Positions 23,821-34,734 of a stretch of DNA of 64,000 nt are shown one piece after another. Below the pieces are notes generated by a model. It was not told the DNA's origin, did no database searches, and was given only the letters and a program-made list of their open reading frames with translations. The stretch spans positions 86,798,554 through 86,862,553 of the forward strand of contig NC_082697.1 in the NCBI RefSeq assembly GCF_949987515.2. Reading direction: 5' to 3'. Both the position numbers and the translations under genes were made by a program. The stretch comes from Delphinus delphis. Taxonomy: Eukaryota > Chordata > Mammalia > Artiodactyla > Delphinidae. Each line of letters opens with the position of its first letter. Positions within the stretch are counted from its first letter, which is position 1.

Positions 23821-23941
23821 GGACTTCCCCGGCGGTCCCGTGGTTAAGACTGCGTTTCCACTGCAGGGGGCGCAACTTTGATCCCCGATTGGGGAACTAA
23901 GATCCCACATGCCGCCAAGTGTGGCAAAAAAAAAAAAAAAA
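23821..23941 (+). mobile_element. CHR-2-like SINE, sense
   Basis: The head GGACTTCCCCGGCGGTCCCG is followed by GGTTAAGACTGCGTTTCC, the GGGGAACTAAGATCCCACAT block and a 16-base poly-A. The target-site duplication TTGTGAGC(C)AG appears at 23810 and 23942. Confidence 0.88.
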
Positions 23942-24469
23942 TTGTGAGCAGGACCAGAGCAGGATGTAGTTGAGGGTGACTGTGCTCGTGTGGAGGGGAG
24001 ACCCTCCTGTGCCCTGTGACGGGGGGTTCTCTGGGGTGGCTGCTGAGGGCGGGCGCTGCTCCAGCCGTGTGAGCTTCTCCTGCGGGAGTGGTGTTTGCTC
24101 TGATCCCCGTGGTCTCAGGTGGTTTCTTCCTTGTGTGCTGACCAGTACCCTGCTGAGTGCTTGGGCATCCTCTGCTCAGTGCTTCCTCCAGGCGTGGCTC
24201 TCCTGTCAGGCACTCTGTCCTGCACCCTCTGGCCAGCTGGGTCTCCCCAGACTCTCAGCTCAGAGAGTCCACCGGCTCTGCCTGGGCCTCTCCCTCACTG
24301 TGCCCAGAAAGTCTCTTGAGGGGTGAATGGGGCCGTCACAGGGCTTGCTTCCTGTCTCCCGGGACCGTGCCCCTCATTCCCACGTGTCCCAGGACTTGAA
24401 AGCACTGTTGCGTGTTTGTGTCTCATTTTTCCGGTTGTTTCAGGCAGGTGCCTGCCGAGCGTTTTGACA

Positions 24470-24640
24470 GGTGTTATCATCTGAGCCCGCCAGCAGCCCT
24501 CTGGGGTGGGAACACAGGCACGCGTCCCCCTTAAATTGAGAAAAGTCCAGCTCAGAGAGGTGAAGTGATGTGGCCAGTCACACAGCAGACAGGAGAGCAG
24601 CCGGCGGTGAGCCCAGCTTCTGACTCCGTCGCTGCCGGTC
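24470..24640 (-). mobile_element. MIR SINE, antisense
   Basis: Reverse MIR order on the plus strand: GTTATCATCTGAGCC, AGCCCTCTGGGGTGGG, CAGCTCAGAGAGGTGAAGTG and CCAGTCACACAGCAGACAGG. These correspond to the standard ACAGAGAGGTTAAGTAA and AAGGTCACACAGCTAG blocks. Confidence 0.8.
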
Positions 24641-25129
24641 CTGCAGCCACATCGCTCTTCACATGATTCCGCGGCCCCCGTGGGCTCCACAAAATTACTC
24701 CGAGGCTGTGTGACTTGTCTCGATGGGGAGCGAGGAGGGGCAGGCTTCCTGGATGAGGGCTGGAGGGGACACGTGGCCCAGCCCACTTGACGGAGGAGGC
24801 GGGGGCCCAGGGGGGCGGCGGTCCCAGGGTCGGGGGAGCCGGGCCTTTGGGTCCTCTCTGGCCCCTGCCCCCGAGAACGTGGGAAGGAGGCGGTTGGCTC
24901 TGTGGTGCCCACCCCCACTCGCACCTCCCCTGTCCACGGGCCTCTGCCCCCAGGAACCTCCTGGAAGGAGGCCTCAGGCGCCCACCTGTGAGGGGCAGCG
25001 TTCCTGGAAGTGACCGCTCGGGGCCTCGATGCCCCGTGTGTGCCCTCCCCCCTCGTGAGGCTGCAGGAACAGCTGCGTGTGGATCTAAAACGGAGCCTCT
25101 AGGAAGATGGAGGGCTGTATAAATAGAAG

Positions 25130-25147
25130 AATAATAATAATAATAAT
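25130..25147. repeat. (ATA)n microsatellite
   Basis: Six ATA/TAA units occur in a row, lying in otherwise unique sequence. Confidence 0.85.
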
Positions 25148-28059
25148 TGTGGGTTTGAGACGGATCTGCAACTGTTGGGGTGCCCAGCCTTGCCCCCCAC
25201 AATCACTCTTGGGAAAGGTCACCCCTAGCTGGGGACGGTGAATTCCAGTAGCACTGGTATAATTAGAACATGCAGTATTTAGATGCTTTTTCAGTACAAT
25301 TAAGCGGGATAATTGGGTGAGCTATTTCGCTGGACATGCTTTTTTGCCAGCTTCCGTTCCCTGGAACTTCGTGCCGGGACAGCGCTCTCAGCTTCTGGCC
25401 AAGTTGTCCTGACCCACTTGCCACCGTGTCCCTTGCTTGTTCGCACGCATCAGCGTCTGCCTGGGCCTCCCAGGGCCGCCTGCCCTGGGCTCCGGGGACC
25501 CAGAGCGCAGCGGCCGCCCCCAGTCGCCCCTGGTCTGGGAGCCACGCCTGGCCGGCCTCGCGGGGGTACGGAGACATCTGCTCTTGGAGTGGGAGGCTGA
25601 CCAGGCTTTGGGGGTGACAGGGATGCGGCGGCAGCGGGCCCACAGCGGCTGGGACAGGGGCCCCAAGGCACCAGGCGGGGAGAGAGCAGCCCGAGTGGGC
25701 CGGGAGAGCTCGTCCTCGTGGCCGGCGAGAAGGGCTCCACGGGGCCGGACTCTCAGGGAGCCAGGGGGGCTGTGCGCGCATCTCTCCGAGAAACACAGGT
25801 GGGCAGGCGGCGCAGAGACTTCCGCAGCATCCGCAGGCCGCCGGCCACCACGCTGGGTGTCACCTGCAGCCCAGGACATGGGGGGCGGGCGGGGGCACCC
25901 CCGGAGGTGCCCTCCCACGGGCAGGGAGGATCTGGGGAGGAAGCCAGCCAGGTGTCCACCCCCAATCCCCGCGAAGCTCACCCCAGCCCTGGAGGCCGAC
26001 GGGTGGTGACGGCACCGTGGCAGGGCGTCCCACGAGCCCCGGTCCCAGACACCGTGTGTCCCCACCGCGGGCCCCGCTCGGGCGCCGGCCTGGGAGCTGG
26101 TGAAGCCACACGTCGGCACGTGCCTGTAGCAGGGACGCCGTGTGTATTTGCCCATTCTCAAAGCTGTCAGGCCTTGTGGGTATAATTTAGATACTGTTTT
26201 TACTGATTACAAGCATGTGCAGTCATAGTGAAACCCCGGAGAATTCAGAAAACCGTAACGAACCACCTTTCATCTCAGCCCCGTGAGCTCCCCAAGCCGC
26301 GCTCCTGTTCCGATGCCCCGGAGGGCGGCTGTGCTGTGCGGGGGACGGCGGGCGCCCGAGGGGCACCCCCAGTGCCGGCTCCAGGGCGTTCTCGAGCGCA
26401 GAAATTTCAAGAGGACGCTGGCCGGCCGGGGCAAGCTGCCCTCCCCAGATCAGCCCGTGAGCGCGCGAAAGCACTTGGGACGTGTTAGATTCCCGGCTTG
26501 AGAAGCCCTGACTCTGTTCTGAAGACGGGGGTGCTTTGATTTCCTCGTGGCTAATCCAGGCAGGATCCTCACCCTCTCCAGGCAGAGAGCAGTCAGTGTC
26601 TGCTGCGTCCGGTCACCTCGGAGGGCAGGCAGCGGGCTGGGCCTGAGGCCGGGCCACGCCCTGGCCTGGGCTGACCTGGTCGCACGTGTCCCTCAAGCCG
26701 GGCACTTTTATTACGCGCCTGACCCCTCCCGTCCAGCACGGTCAGCACATCTTACTGGGCAGTTTGCTTTTTTAAAAACTGCGCTCTGGTTTTAAGTGAA
26801 CAGCTCCTAATTAGAGTGCCGTACAAGGTACCTGGGGACCAGGTAGCGTTGAACGCAGGCTGATGGGCACGTCCTGGGAACACGGCAGGTCCGCAGAACC
26901 GGGACCCGGCCCCGGGCACGTCAGGGGAGCAGCCGGGAGCCGTGGGGGGTTGCCTGGACGTGGGTCGAGATGAGAGAGAAGCACTGAGCCCTGCTTCTGG
27001 GTCTTGAGGGCGGCCGGGTGCCCAGAACTGCCCGGCAGCGGGGTGAGCACCGGGCGATGCCCGCGGGCAGACAGGGCGTCCCAGACAGCTCCCTGTTGGT
27101 CAGGGTTGAGCCAGGCCAGCTCGTCGGGAGTGGCAGCCCCGGTGCAGACACCGCGAGGCGCGTCTGACCCACATGCAGAGCCTGCAGGGGCCTGGGGAGG
27201 CGCCCAGAGGACCCCCAGTTTAAGTCGGAGTGGAAGGCCGCCTCTCGGGGGAGCAGGGGGTGAGGGAGGGCCAGGTTGGGCGGAGGAGGACGGGCCGGGG
27301 TTGCCCCTAACCACTGCACAGCCAGGAGACTCGGCTGCCCTTTCGGGCCCCGGACTCCCTCCACCCGCTAACCCGCCACCCAGCCTGTGCTGAGCCGACA
27401 GCTGACAACCGGCCCCTCTGACATTTAGGGAAAAATACTCAGAATCAAGAGCAGAAGGCAGAAATTAAAGGATTTTCTTGGTAAAGGTCAGAGTGGTTTC
27501 TCTTATTTTTGTTTGAAAATGGTCTGTGTTGAACCACTATGACAAGGCTAAACGTGTTAACGGGCAACGGCGCAGGGCCGGCCGCCCGCGGGGGGGCCGG
27601 GGCCGAGTGAGACGGCACACAGCCAGGATGGCCGCAGCACCGGGAGCTCCAGGGCCGCTCGGAAGGGTCGTGGGTCGGAGGGCAGGGGCAGGCTGATGCA
27701 GGGCTGGAGCCAGCTCCTTCCCTGGGGTCCCGGAGGGCCCCCCTCCGTGGCACATCCAGGCCTGCCCCTTGTCAGGCCTCCTCCTGCCTGCTGGGCCCGC
27801 CGGGGGGTCACCCTCGGGCTGCTGGGCAGAAGGGGGCCTTTCGTTGCAGACGGCCCTGCTGAGGTGTGATCCCCACCTGACGCTGGAGGGTTTTCATCCG
27901 CCACAGAGAAGGCCCGTGCCCACCGGCAGTCGCTCCCCTTCTCCCTCCCCGACCCCCGTCCCAGCCCCCGTCTGGGCGGCTTTGCCTGCTGTGGCGCTCG
28001 CCAGGGCGAGTGGAGTCACACCGACGGGGTCTGGCCTGGCGTGTGCTCTCGAGGGTCGT

Positions 28060-28432
28060 CCGTGGTGTCGTGTGTACAGAGCATCGCTCCTCCCGTGGCT
28101 GCACTGCACTTACCTGCTCGCCTGTCGGTGGCTGTTTCTGCGTTTTGACTTAACGTTGAATGTTGCTGCCGTGAACGTTCCCGTGCCAGTTCCTGTGTGG
28201 ATGTGTGTTCACTTCTCCTGGGCACGTACCCAGGAGTGGAATTGCCGGGTCACGTGGCTCACTCGTGAGGAGCCGCCAGACTGTTTGCGCAGCGCCCGCC
28301 GTGCCCGCTTCCTACTTCCCCACGTCCTTCGCAGCACCGTGTCGCCTGGGTCACCGCTGTCCTCACGGCCTGAGGCGGGTCTCACCGTGGGCTCCACTTG
28401 CGCTTCCCTGAAGACAGGAGGTGGTGGCACCG
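28060..28432 (-). mobile_element. Old L1 fragment (ORF2 3' part), antisense
   Basis: Reverse L1 blocks are clear despite high GC. GTGGCTGTTTCTGCGTTTTG corresponds to GGGTTGTTTCCAGTTTTTGG. CACGTACCCAGGAGTGGAAT then GCCGGGTCACGTGG correspond to AATACCTAGGAGTGGAATTGCTGGGTCATATGG. CTTGCGCTTCCCTGAAGA corresponds to TTGCATTTCCCTAATGA. The fragment has gained many C and G bases, in keeping with the local base composition. Confidence 0.8.
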
Positions 28433-28435
28433 TTC

Positions 28436-28498
28436 GTCTGTATCCTTGGGGAAATTGTCTGTATCCTTGGGGAAATCGTCTGTATCCTTGGGGAAAAG
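28436..28498. repeat. 21-bp tandem repeat, three copies, at an L1 edge
   Basis: GTCTGTATCCTTGGGGAAA starts at 28436, 28457 and 28478, exactly 21 bp apart, with only the last two bases varying. The unit resembles the L1 sequence GTATATCTTCTTTGGAGAAA that should follow the fragment ending at 28432, so the array grew from L1 text. All copies read in one frame as LYPWGN repeats, but no gene supports that. Confidence 0.92.
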
Positions 28499-28499
28499 G

Positions 28500-30160
28500 C
28501 CCATTCGGATTGCTCGCCCGCTTATTAACCGGGTCATTTGTCTTCCTCCTGCTGAGTTGTCAGCTGCCGGTGGGCCCTGCACACGAGTCGTTTCTCAGAC
28601 GCGTGTCTTGGCGGGGGCCGTTTCTCAGGGTGTCCGTGGGCCGGGAGGAGCGTGTCCACCTTCCCCCGAGCCTGGGCTGCCGCGTGGGTGGGCCGCAGGC
28701 GGTGCTGCTCCACTTCCTGGTGGCCGTTAACAGGAATCTTGGTGCAGCGGGTGCCCGCCAAGGCGGAGCCAGGGTTCCGGCTGGCAGGCGAGTTTGGGGG
28801 TCGGCGGGAAGAAGCCTTTACTAGTCGGCTGCCTGGGAAGGAGGGGGCTCTCCCATGGGGCGTGTGCGTGTCACCGGGTGTGTCCCTTCCAGCCTGGGAT
28901 TCCCCAAGTGGAGCGGTGGCCTTCATCAGGGGTGGAGCTGACTGGGCCGGATGGGCAGGGCGGGCAGGTGGTCGTTCCGCAAGTGGGGGGCTGGCCCACG
29001 GTGGCCGCCACCCTGCTCGCCTCCTGACTGCCCTGAGCTGCCCCGTCAGCACCACTGCCTTGCTGGACAGGGTCGCAGGCCACAGGCTTCTGTCTGGTGT
29101 ACGACGGCCTCTCCCCAGGCCTGCGCCCCCAGCAGGCCCACCCCGGGGGTCCTAACTCACCTGGGATGGGCTTGCTGGCAGGTGAGGCCCACGTCGGGGC
29201 ACCATCTAGGGTCTGAGAGCTGCCGCAGGCCTGCCCGAGGAAGGGAGGGGGCTTCCCCGTGAGCCCTGCCCAAGTGTTTGGGCACCTTCGGGCCTCTGTC
29301 CACCCCCCAGCTGCCCTGCACCCCCGGGAGCACCTGCCCTGGGCTCGGCCCTGCTCACACCTGCCTTGTGACCCAGGCCAGCCCTGAGCCATCTGGGCCT
29401 CGGTCTCCCCACTTGCACGTGAGGGCTTGACCAGCTAGCTTGGGGGTCCCCCCGTTGGCACACACGGTGTTTAAAGGCTGGTCTTCCGAATCACTGGGGG
29501 CAGGCCCGCCTTCCTTCGTGGCACCTCCCCAGTCACAGGTGGCGCGTGTGCGTAAAGAGGTAGTGAAAGGAATTGGCTTCTCTCGGGTTCTCCGGGACTG
29601 CCTGGCCCCCACCTGCCGCCCTTCAGCCAGCCCCACCCAGTGGGCTAGCCCCAGCGGTTCCCTCAGCTGGGAGCCCCTCCGTTCCACGCCCGAGGCCTCA
29701 CAGCCAGAAGGGGCTGGACTTGAACTCGTATTAGCGGACTCCAGAGGCAGCCCCGCCGCCATGACAGAGAGCCCTGCCGTGCAGCAGCGCCCGAGGGCAG
29801 TGGGTGAGAGGCCCTGACACAGCGGCCCCTCGGCCGTCGCCCTGGCACACGGGGCAGCGTGAGACCCGCCTCGGAGAGCCTGCAGCCTCGGGGCTGTCAC
29901 AGGGCCCTCACGCCCGGCACGGAGCGTCCTCACAAGGGCTCGGGTCTGAGGGTGGACAGACCCGGAGGAGCTGGTGAGCTGGCGTGCACACCCCCGTCCT
30001 GGCTTCTAGGTTCCAGAAGCGTGGGTGAGACCCACCACCCAGGAGGCCCGAGAAACAGCCTCGCCTGGGGGGATGTGCCTGGACTTGGGCAGATGGCCCG
30101 TCCGCGTCTGGAGCCTGGGGCGACGGGGGATTGAGTGGGGCGACCCGCCCAGGGCCCACC
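28500..30160. other. Unique intronic sequence before the last MAD1L1 exon
   Basis: GC-rich sequence with no recognised exon. A MIR-like fragment lies at 29340. The intron 3' end with its branch point begins near 30163. Confidence 0.5.
29340..29440 (+). mobile_element. MIR-like SINE fragment
   Basis: CCTTGTGACCCAGGCCAG followed by GGGCCTCGGTCTCCCCACTT matches the forward MIR order GTGACCTTGGGCAAG and GCCTCAGTTTCCTCATCT, with GC drift. Confidence 0.5.
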
Positions 30161-30162
30161 TG

Positions 30163-30199
30163 CTAACGGCATCTCCTGTGTCTCCCGCCCACCCTGCAG
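30163..30199 (+). promoter_or_regulatory. MAD1L1: Branch point, polypyrimidine tract and 3' splice site of last MAD1L1 exon
   Basis: A CTAAC branch-point consensus lies at 30163-30167, about 32 bases before the AG. It is followed by the pyrimidine-rich CTCCTGTGTCTCCCGCCCAC and the acceptor CCCTGCAG ending at 30199. The exon then opens in codon phase 0. Confidence 0.9.
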
Positions 30200-30358
30200 G
30201 CCGCGGGACCCTCGGGCACGAAGATGCAACTGCTGGAGACGGAGTTCTCTCGGACGGTGCAGGAGCTCATCGAGCTGCACCTGCTGCGGCAGGACAGCAT
30301 CCCCGCCTTCCTCAGCGCCCTCACCCTTGACCTCTTCAGCCGCCAGACCGTGGCCTAG
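30200..30358 (+). CDS. MAD1L1: MAD1L1 terminal coding exon (C-terminal 52 residues of MAD1)
   Basis: This exon encodes the C-terminal end of MAD1. MAD1 is the spindle assembly checkpoint protein that recruits MAD2 to unattached kinetochores, and its C-terminal domain contributes to kinetochore and BUB1 interaction. The peptide starts [16 protein letters not shown] and ends [18 protein letters not shown] before TAG at 30356-30358. It matches what I recall of human MAD1 (...[14 protein letters not shown]... to ...FSRQTVA) with only conservative changes such as H to R, G to Q and S to A. The reading frame begins exactly at the first exon base, so the preceding intron is phase 0. Only this exon is in the window; about 665 upstream residues lie outside. 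No disruption is seen, and the protein end looks functional. Strand and position set MAD1L1 as the sense gene for bases 1-30930. Confidence 0.95.
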   Translation, partial: AAGPSGTKMQLLETEFSRTVQELIELHLLRQDSIPAFLSALTLDLFSRQTVA

Positions 30359-30928
30359 CCTGCGGCCCCCCGCCCCGGCTGTGCCCCCAACTTCCGAAGG
30401 CTTACGAGGCAGCCGGCGGGAGCCCGCTCAGGCCTGGCCCCCCGCCCCGCGCCGGCCGTGCCCCCAACTTCCGAAGGCGGAAGAGGCAGCCGGCGGGAGC
30501 CCGCTCAGGCCTGTCCCTTGGGGTCCCAGCCCCACCAGGCCAGCTACCCCATCCACAGGGCCCGGCCTCCTGCCCAGACGGCCGTGAGCGTCAGGGCCTG
30601 ATGGGGACTCCTGCGTGCCCCCCAGCCACCTGTGCACAGCTCTGGCCGGCAGGGTTAAGCAGCTCAGGGGTGCCCCTCCCCGACCCCTGGGCTCACGGCC
30701 ACTCTGCAGGGACAGGCCACCACTTCGTCACCCTCCGTCCTGGAGAGCAGGTAGGAGGCAGCGGTGGGGGACCTCGGGCAGGGCTCTGGACTGGCTTCCT
30801 GTCCCCTCCCCCAGGCGCCCCTACCGCACCGTGCTCAAGCCTGGCCGTGCCTGGACCTGGTGGGTGAAGCTGGGCTGCCGGCAAAGTTCCCGGCGCTTGT
30901 GAAATAAAGGCTCCCCTCAGCCCCCACC
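30359..30928 (+). other. MAD1L1: MAD1L1 3' untranslated region
   Basis: From the TAG to the inferred cleavage point about 15-25 bases after AATAAA. It is about 570 bases and GC-rich. It contains a tandem duplication of about 77 bp at its start. No second in-frame continuation or further exon is evident. Confidence 0.8.
30364..30513 (+). repeat. 77-bp tandem duplication in MAD1L1 3' UTR
   Basis: AACTTCCGAAGGC occurs at 30389 and 30466, 77 bp apart. The copies share GGCCCCCCGCCCC at their start and AGGCAGCCGGCGGGAGCCCG near their end. The second has a 5-base gain after GCCCC and a GGAAG versus TTACG difference. It begins six bases after the stop codon. Confidence 0.93.
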
Positions 30929-30950
30929 TGGCTCACTGTGTGTGTGTCTG
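30903..30950 (+). terminator. MAD1L1: MAD1L1 polyadenylation signal with GU-rich downstream element
   Basis: AATAAA lies at 30903-30908. A TGTGTGTGTGTCTG run at 30937-30950 is the downstream GU-rich element. Cleavage is therefore expected around 30920-30932. This is the canonical arrangement for a mammalian mRNA 3' end. Confidence 0.9.
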
Positions 30951-33900
30951 AGCCCCTGGGCTGACGGGCTCCCTCCACGCACACAGCTCGGCACCCCTGC
31001 TGTCCTGACATCCCCGCCCTGTGTGCCTGTTGGAGGAGCGGCGGTGGGTGCCCCTGGAGCCCGGCAGAGGTGGGTGGGAGCGGCCTCGGGCATAGCCTCA
31101 CCTACGGTGCTGCCCCACGGCAGGGCTCCGGGCCACGGTCAGGGGAGGTGGGTGGGGAGGGCCAGCATTGGGTCCCTCTGCAGAGCCCAGAGCCCAGGGA
31201 GGTGTGGCCTGTGCGTCTGGGGCTGCCCCGACCCCGTGCCTTTCACACCCCACCCCCATCACAGTCACTCTGGAGCTCAGTCTGTGAATGGGTTCCCAGA
31301 CAGACAAGGCCCAGCCAGGCCCAGGGTCACAGCAAGGTCAGCACAGGCCCGGAACCCAGAGCCCCCCGGCTGGTTTGACGGCCAACACGGCCCTGGAGGA
31401 AAGTGCTGTTCCCACTTCACAGACGAGAAGACTGAGGCTCGGCGTGCAGACTGGCTTCCCGGGGCCCAGGCTGCTCGGAACCGGACTCTGGTCCGGCTGG
31501 GGGCGTCCTGCTCTCCTCACCCCCTCAGACGCTCTGGGCGCCCTCAGCGCCATCTCGCAGGGGAGGAGCGAGGCTCCATGTCTCTCTGTCGTCACGAATC
31601 GGGGGGAAGGCAGCGACGCTCGCGCAGAACTCTGCCGAGCCAGGCGGAGGTCCCGGGGGTCCTGCGCTTAATGAAGACCCCCCAGTTGGGGGTTTTCCAG
31701 CAGACGTCAGAGGGCACCTTCCTTCACCCCTCATTCCACCAGCACAGAGTGAAGTCGCGTCTCGGGCTCTGAGCCCCTCCCTGCGAGGCTGGTGGGGAGG
31801 GGCCTCGTCCGTCTCCCTCCCTCTGTCGGGACCCCCAGACCCGCAGTGGCGCTTCCCTGCTGCTCTGTGGAAGAAAAGGTCCCACAGATGATGTTGGGCC
31901 CCAGCCTGGGAGTGGGGGACCAGGCCCTTGTCTCGACTCTGCCCCCGTCCCCGGCGCCGCGGAGGGCTGGGGCTGGGCCCCCGTATGGCGGAGGCTGTGT
32001 CCCCGTCACCCCAGGCCTGGCCCCGGCCTGCCTCCCGTGTGAAATCGCTGAATTCAGAGGCCAGTGATAAAAGGCTCAGGTGAGAACTTGACGCAAAATC
32101 ATTAGCCCACACGAATGCACTGCGAGGCCCTTGTGTGCGCCCGGCATGCAGACGGCACCTGCTAGAGGGCGGCTCCCAGACGGGGCAGACGTGGCCAGTC
32201 CCCGCTCAGGGCAGGCGGGAGCGGCCGGCTGCTGGTGGGGTCACCCTGGCCAGAAGGCCAGGCCAGAAGCTCGTGACCTCTGCCCAGGGGTCAGCACAGG
32301 GCCCACGAGGGGGTGCGCGGGCCGGGCAGGTACCCCCGAGCGTGGTGGTCTCGGTTGCAAGGCCAGAACTGAACCCCAGGATCCCCAGCGGGAGAGGCGC
32401 GTGCCGGAGGGTTGGGGGCGGAGGGCTTGCGCTCGTGCCACGGCCCTGACTCCCGCGGGTGACGCGTGGCCCCAAGGCCAGGTCAGCCCTCCCCACGGCC
32501 CCTCTCGTGCCATGGGTCCCTCAGGGCCACACGCCCCCAGCCTCGTGTCACCTCCTGAGACTTAATCCCTGCCCGGGTCCTGCAGTAGCGGCGCTGGGCC
32601 CCCGCCCAGCACCCGGCCCCGTGTCTGTGGGAGGACAGGGTGGGCGGCTGGCAGCCAAGCCTCCCCAGGCCCAGCCTCCCGTGAGCACCCGGACCTGGTC
32701 TCACCCCCTGCCCTGGGCTCCTCACACCTCCTTCCTCGGCAGGGGGGTCCCTGAGGCCGCTTCCAGGTGGAAAGCCCACCCCCCGGCCCGGACCACCCAC
32801 CCAGCCCCAGGCTGACAGCGCTTGCGCCGAATTTCAGGATTTCCCTCCCGGAAGAGGGGCAAGAGGCGCCGTCCCCTCACCCCCGGGGCCGCGTCTAGGT
32901 GGGATGGGGCGCAGCGGCCCCCTAGCATCCTCCCAGGTCCGCTCAGTCACATGCCGCTGAGGTTGCCAGCTGCCCGCCCCGCCGCCTGCGGGGGCTCTGG
33001 GTGCACTCGGGTGGGGAGCCAGGCCCCGGAAGGTTCTGGTTCTGGCGGAGACCCCACCGCCGCCAGCTCGTCAGTGGGCACCAGCGCTACGTGGTTGTTA
33101 AGCCGCTAATGACTAATTTTAAGGGATTAGTGCTACGGCGATAAACCTTAATTGCCAGGATGGAGTGGGATTTGGCGTGTGACAGCCTCCTTCCGGCGTC
33201 CCCAAGGCTCCCAGGGAGGACAGCGCCGCCTGCCGGGGCCCCCGTGGGACCCCCGCCTCCCCCAGGGCCCGGCCCGCCTCTGCCTCCGGAGGCGCCGGCT
33301 CAAGGATGTGAGCTATTCATCGTCTCTCTCCCCTCCCTGTGCGCCTGGTTCGTGTTCTGGAAATGAGTAAACCTCCAGGCTTTCTTTAGCTCCTCATGAC
33401 TCAGGTGTGGACCACGACCCGCGGTGTCACCCAGGAGCCGCCTAGCAATGCCGGGCCCCACTGGGTCGGAATCTGCACTTGACGTGACCCCACGCGGGTC
33501 ACGAGCCCCCTTCCAGTCTGCGAGGCTCCCCACCCCCCCGCCCCCGATTGAAACACCCCAGCTTACAGAGCTCCTTCCCATCCCGCAAGTTGCGTCTTGT
33601 CCGAGAGGAGGCCGGGGTTCGGAAAGGGCAGGACCTGCCTCAGGCCGCAGGCAAGTCCGTCAGGCCCGGACCTCCTGGCCGGGGTCAGCAGCCCTCACGA
33701 CCCAGCTTCTGGGTCAGACCTGCCTGTTCTCCTCGTGGTTCAATGTCGCCAGGATGCCAGGACCAAGGAAGGGGCCGGGCCTCTGTCCCCAGGCAGCCTC
33801 GGAGGGGCGACTCGGAGGTCCAGGGCGTGGAGTCTAGGGCAGGACAGGAAAGGGTGTGTGGTGTGCGTGTGTGTACACACGTGTGGGCACAGTGAGGAGC

Positions 33901-34730
33901 GGTGGCTTTACCAAACTGCTTAAATTCCTGCTTCGGCCAAGAGGGGCAGGGCCTCGCCCACAGTCACACAGCACAGGGGGCAACGATGGCGCGCGTTCTG
34001 GTGCCTGTCTCGTGGTTTCCATTTTCTTCTCATTCGTCTCTGTTTCTTCAACTGCACAATTTTGATGCACTTTCAGTGTAAAAGGAAAAACCCTCAGCAG
34101 CAGAAATGTCAAGTGAAGGAAAAGCCCCCTTGGCCCTGCCCCAGCTCGTCCTGTGATGGCCATGGGCACCTGACACACGGGCACCTGACACACGGGCAGA
34201 CAGCGCAGGGTTTGGGCTCACTGGGCTCCTGTGTGGTTTGAAAATAACTGGCTTGTTCTGCAGCTTGGGTTTTTTCCTCACTTAACAGTTGTCTTGGAAA
34301 TTTTCCATAAAAGCATCTACTGATGTATTTCATTGGGGTTTTGTTGTTATTTCCAAAACACTTAAGTTTTATTGAAAACAATAACCTACAGAAACACCAG
34401 ATTCTCAGTTTAAAGTAAAATTGACAGCATCTCTCAGAACTTCCATACTCCCGAACCATTTTGGTCATTACTTCAAAAACAAAACCAAAACAAAAACTCA
34501 TTTCCAGGTTCAGATTAGCAAGTCTTGCCTGCAGACCTTTCTCTCGTGGTTCTGTCCCCGCCCTCCTCGTGGCCCCAGATTTTCCAGAGTGAGCGGAAGG
34601 TTTGGGGTGATTTCCAGTCGGTTAATATTTCTGGGAACTGGACTCCATGGCGAGCCTCAGACACACCAGCCCTTGTCTACCCACCACGGGGAGCTTCTCC
34701 CCAGAACCCCGCTGCCTCGTCCTCCCTGGT
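30951..34730. other. Intergenic sequence downstream of MAD1L1
   Basis: GC-rich and mostly unique, with MIR-like fragments at 31310-31500 and possibly 33920-34010. A short AT-rich island at 33085-33150 contains GACTAATTTTAAGGGATTAG. Bases 34050-34520 are AT-rich without a clear family. No exon is supported. Confidence 0.45.
31310..31500 (-). mobile_element. MIR-like SINE fragments, antisense
   Basis: CCCAGGGTCACAGCAAGGTC with GGCCCGGAACCCAGAGCC (31320-31365) and CCACTTCACAGACGAGAAG with ACTGAGGCTCGG (31412-31442) are reverse MIR core blocks. Their order on the plus strand suggests two partial copies rather than one. Confidence 0.5.
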
Positions 34731-34734
34731 GGGC

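Larger units (their letters stand above)
23950..28055. other. Mostly unique GC-rich intronic sequence
   Basis: Apart from the MIR at 24470 and the TAA microsatellite at 25130, I see no clear element. AT-rich dips occur at 25230-25345, 26150-26250, 26755-26830 and 27420-27560. Long overlapping open frames, including one of 351 codons starting at 27769, are explained by GC content and run into the L1 at 28060. Confidence 0.45.
1..30199 (+). other. MAD1L1: MAD1L1 terminal intron (partial, 3' part)
   Basis: Everything left of the exon at 30200 is read as intron of MAD1L1 in sense orientation. The penultimate coding exon should encode the part of the C-terminal domain containing LTGYQIDITTENQY-like sequence (from memory of human MAD1). 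No such peptide appears in any frame here, so the intron begins before the window and is over 30 kb. It is GC-rich unique sequence mixed with old repeats that are listed separately. MAD1L1 is known to be a very large gene with long introns in human, which fits. The numerous open frames of 60-350 codons are random frames in GC-rich DNA. Confidence 0.8.

Noticed and set aside
27769..28824. 351-codon open frame on the plus strand, the longest in the window
   Set aside because: It runs through an antisense L1 fragment and the 21-bp tandem array, shows no domain, and lies inside the MAD1L1 intron without splice support. GC content explains its length.
30359..30587. Continuation of MAD1L1 coding sequence past the TAG
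   Set aside because: The known MAD1 C-terminus ends in QTVA exactly at this stop, and the overlapping downstream frame is in a different phase.
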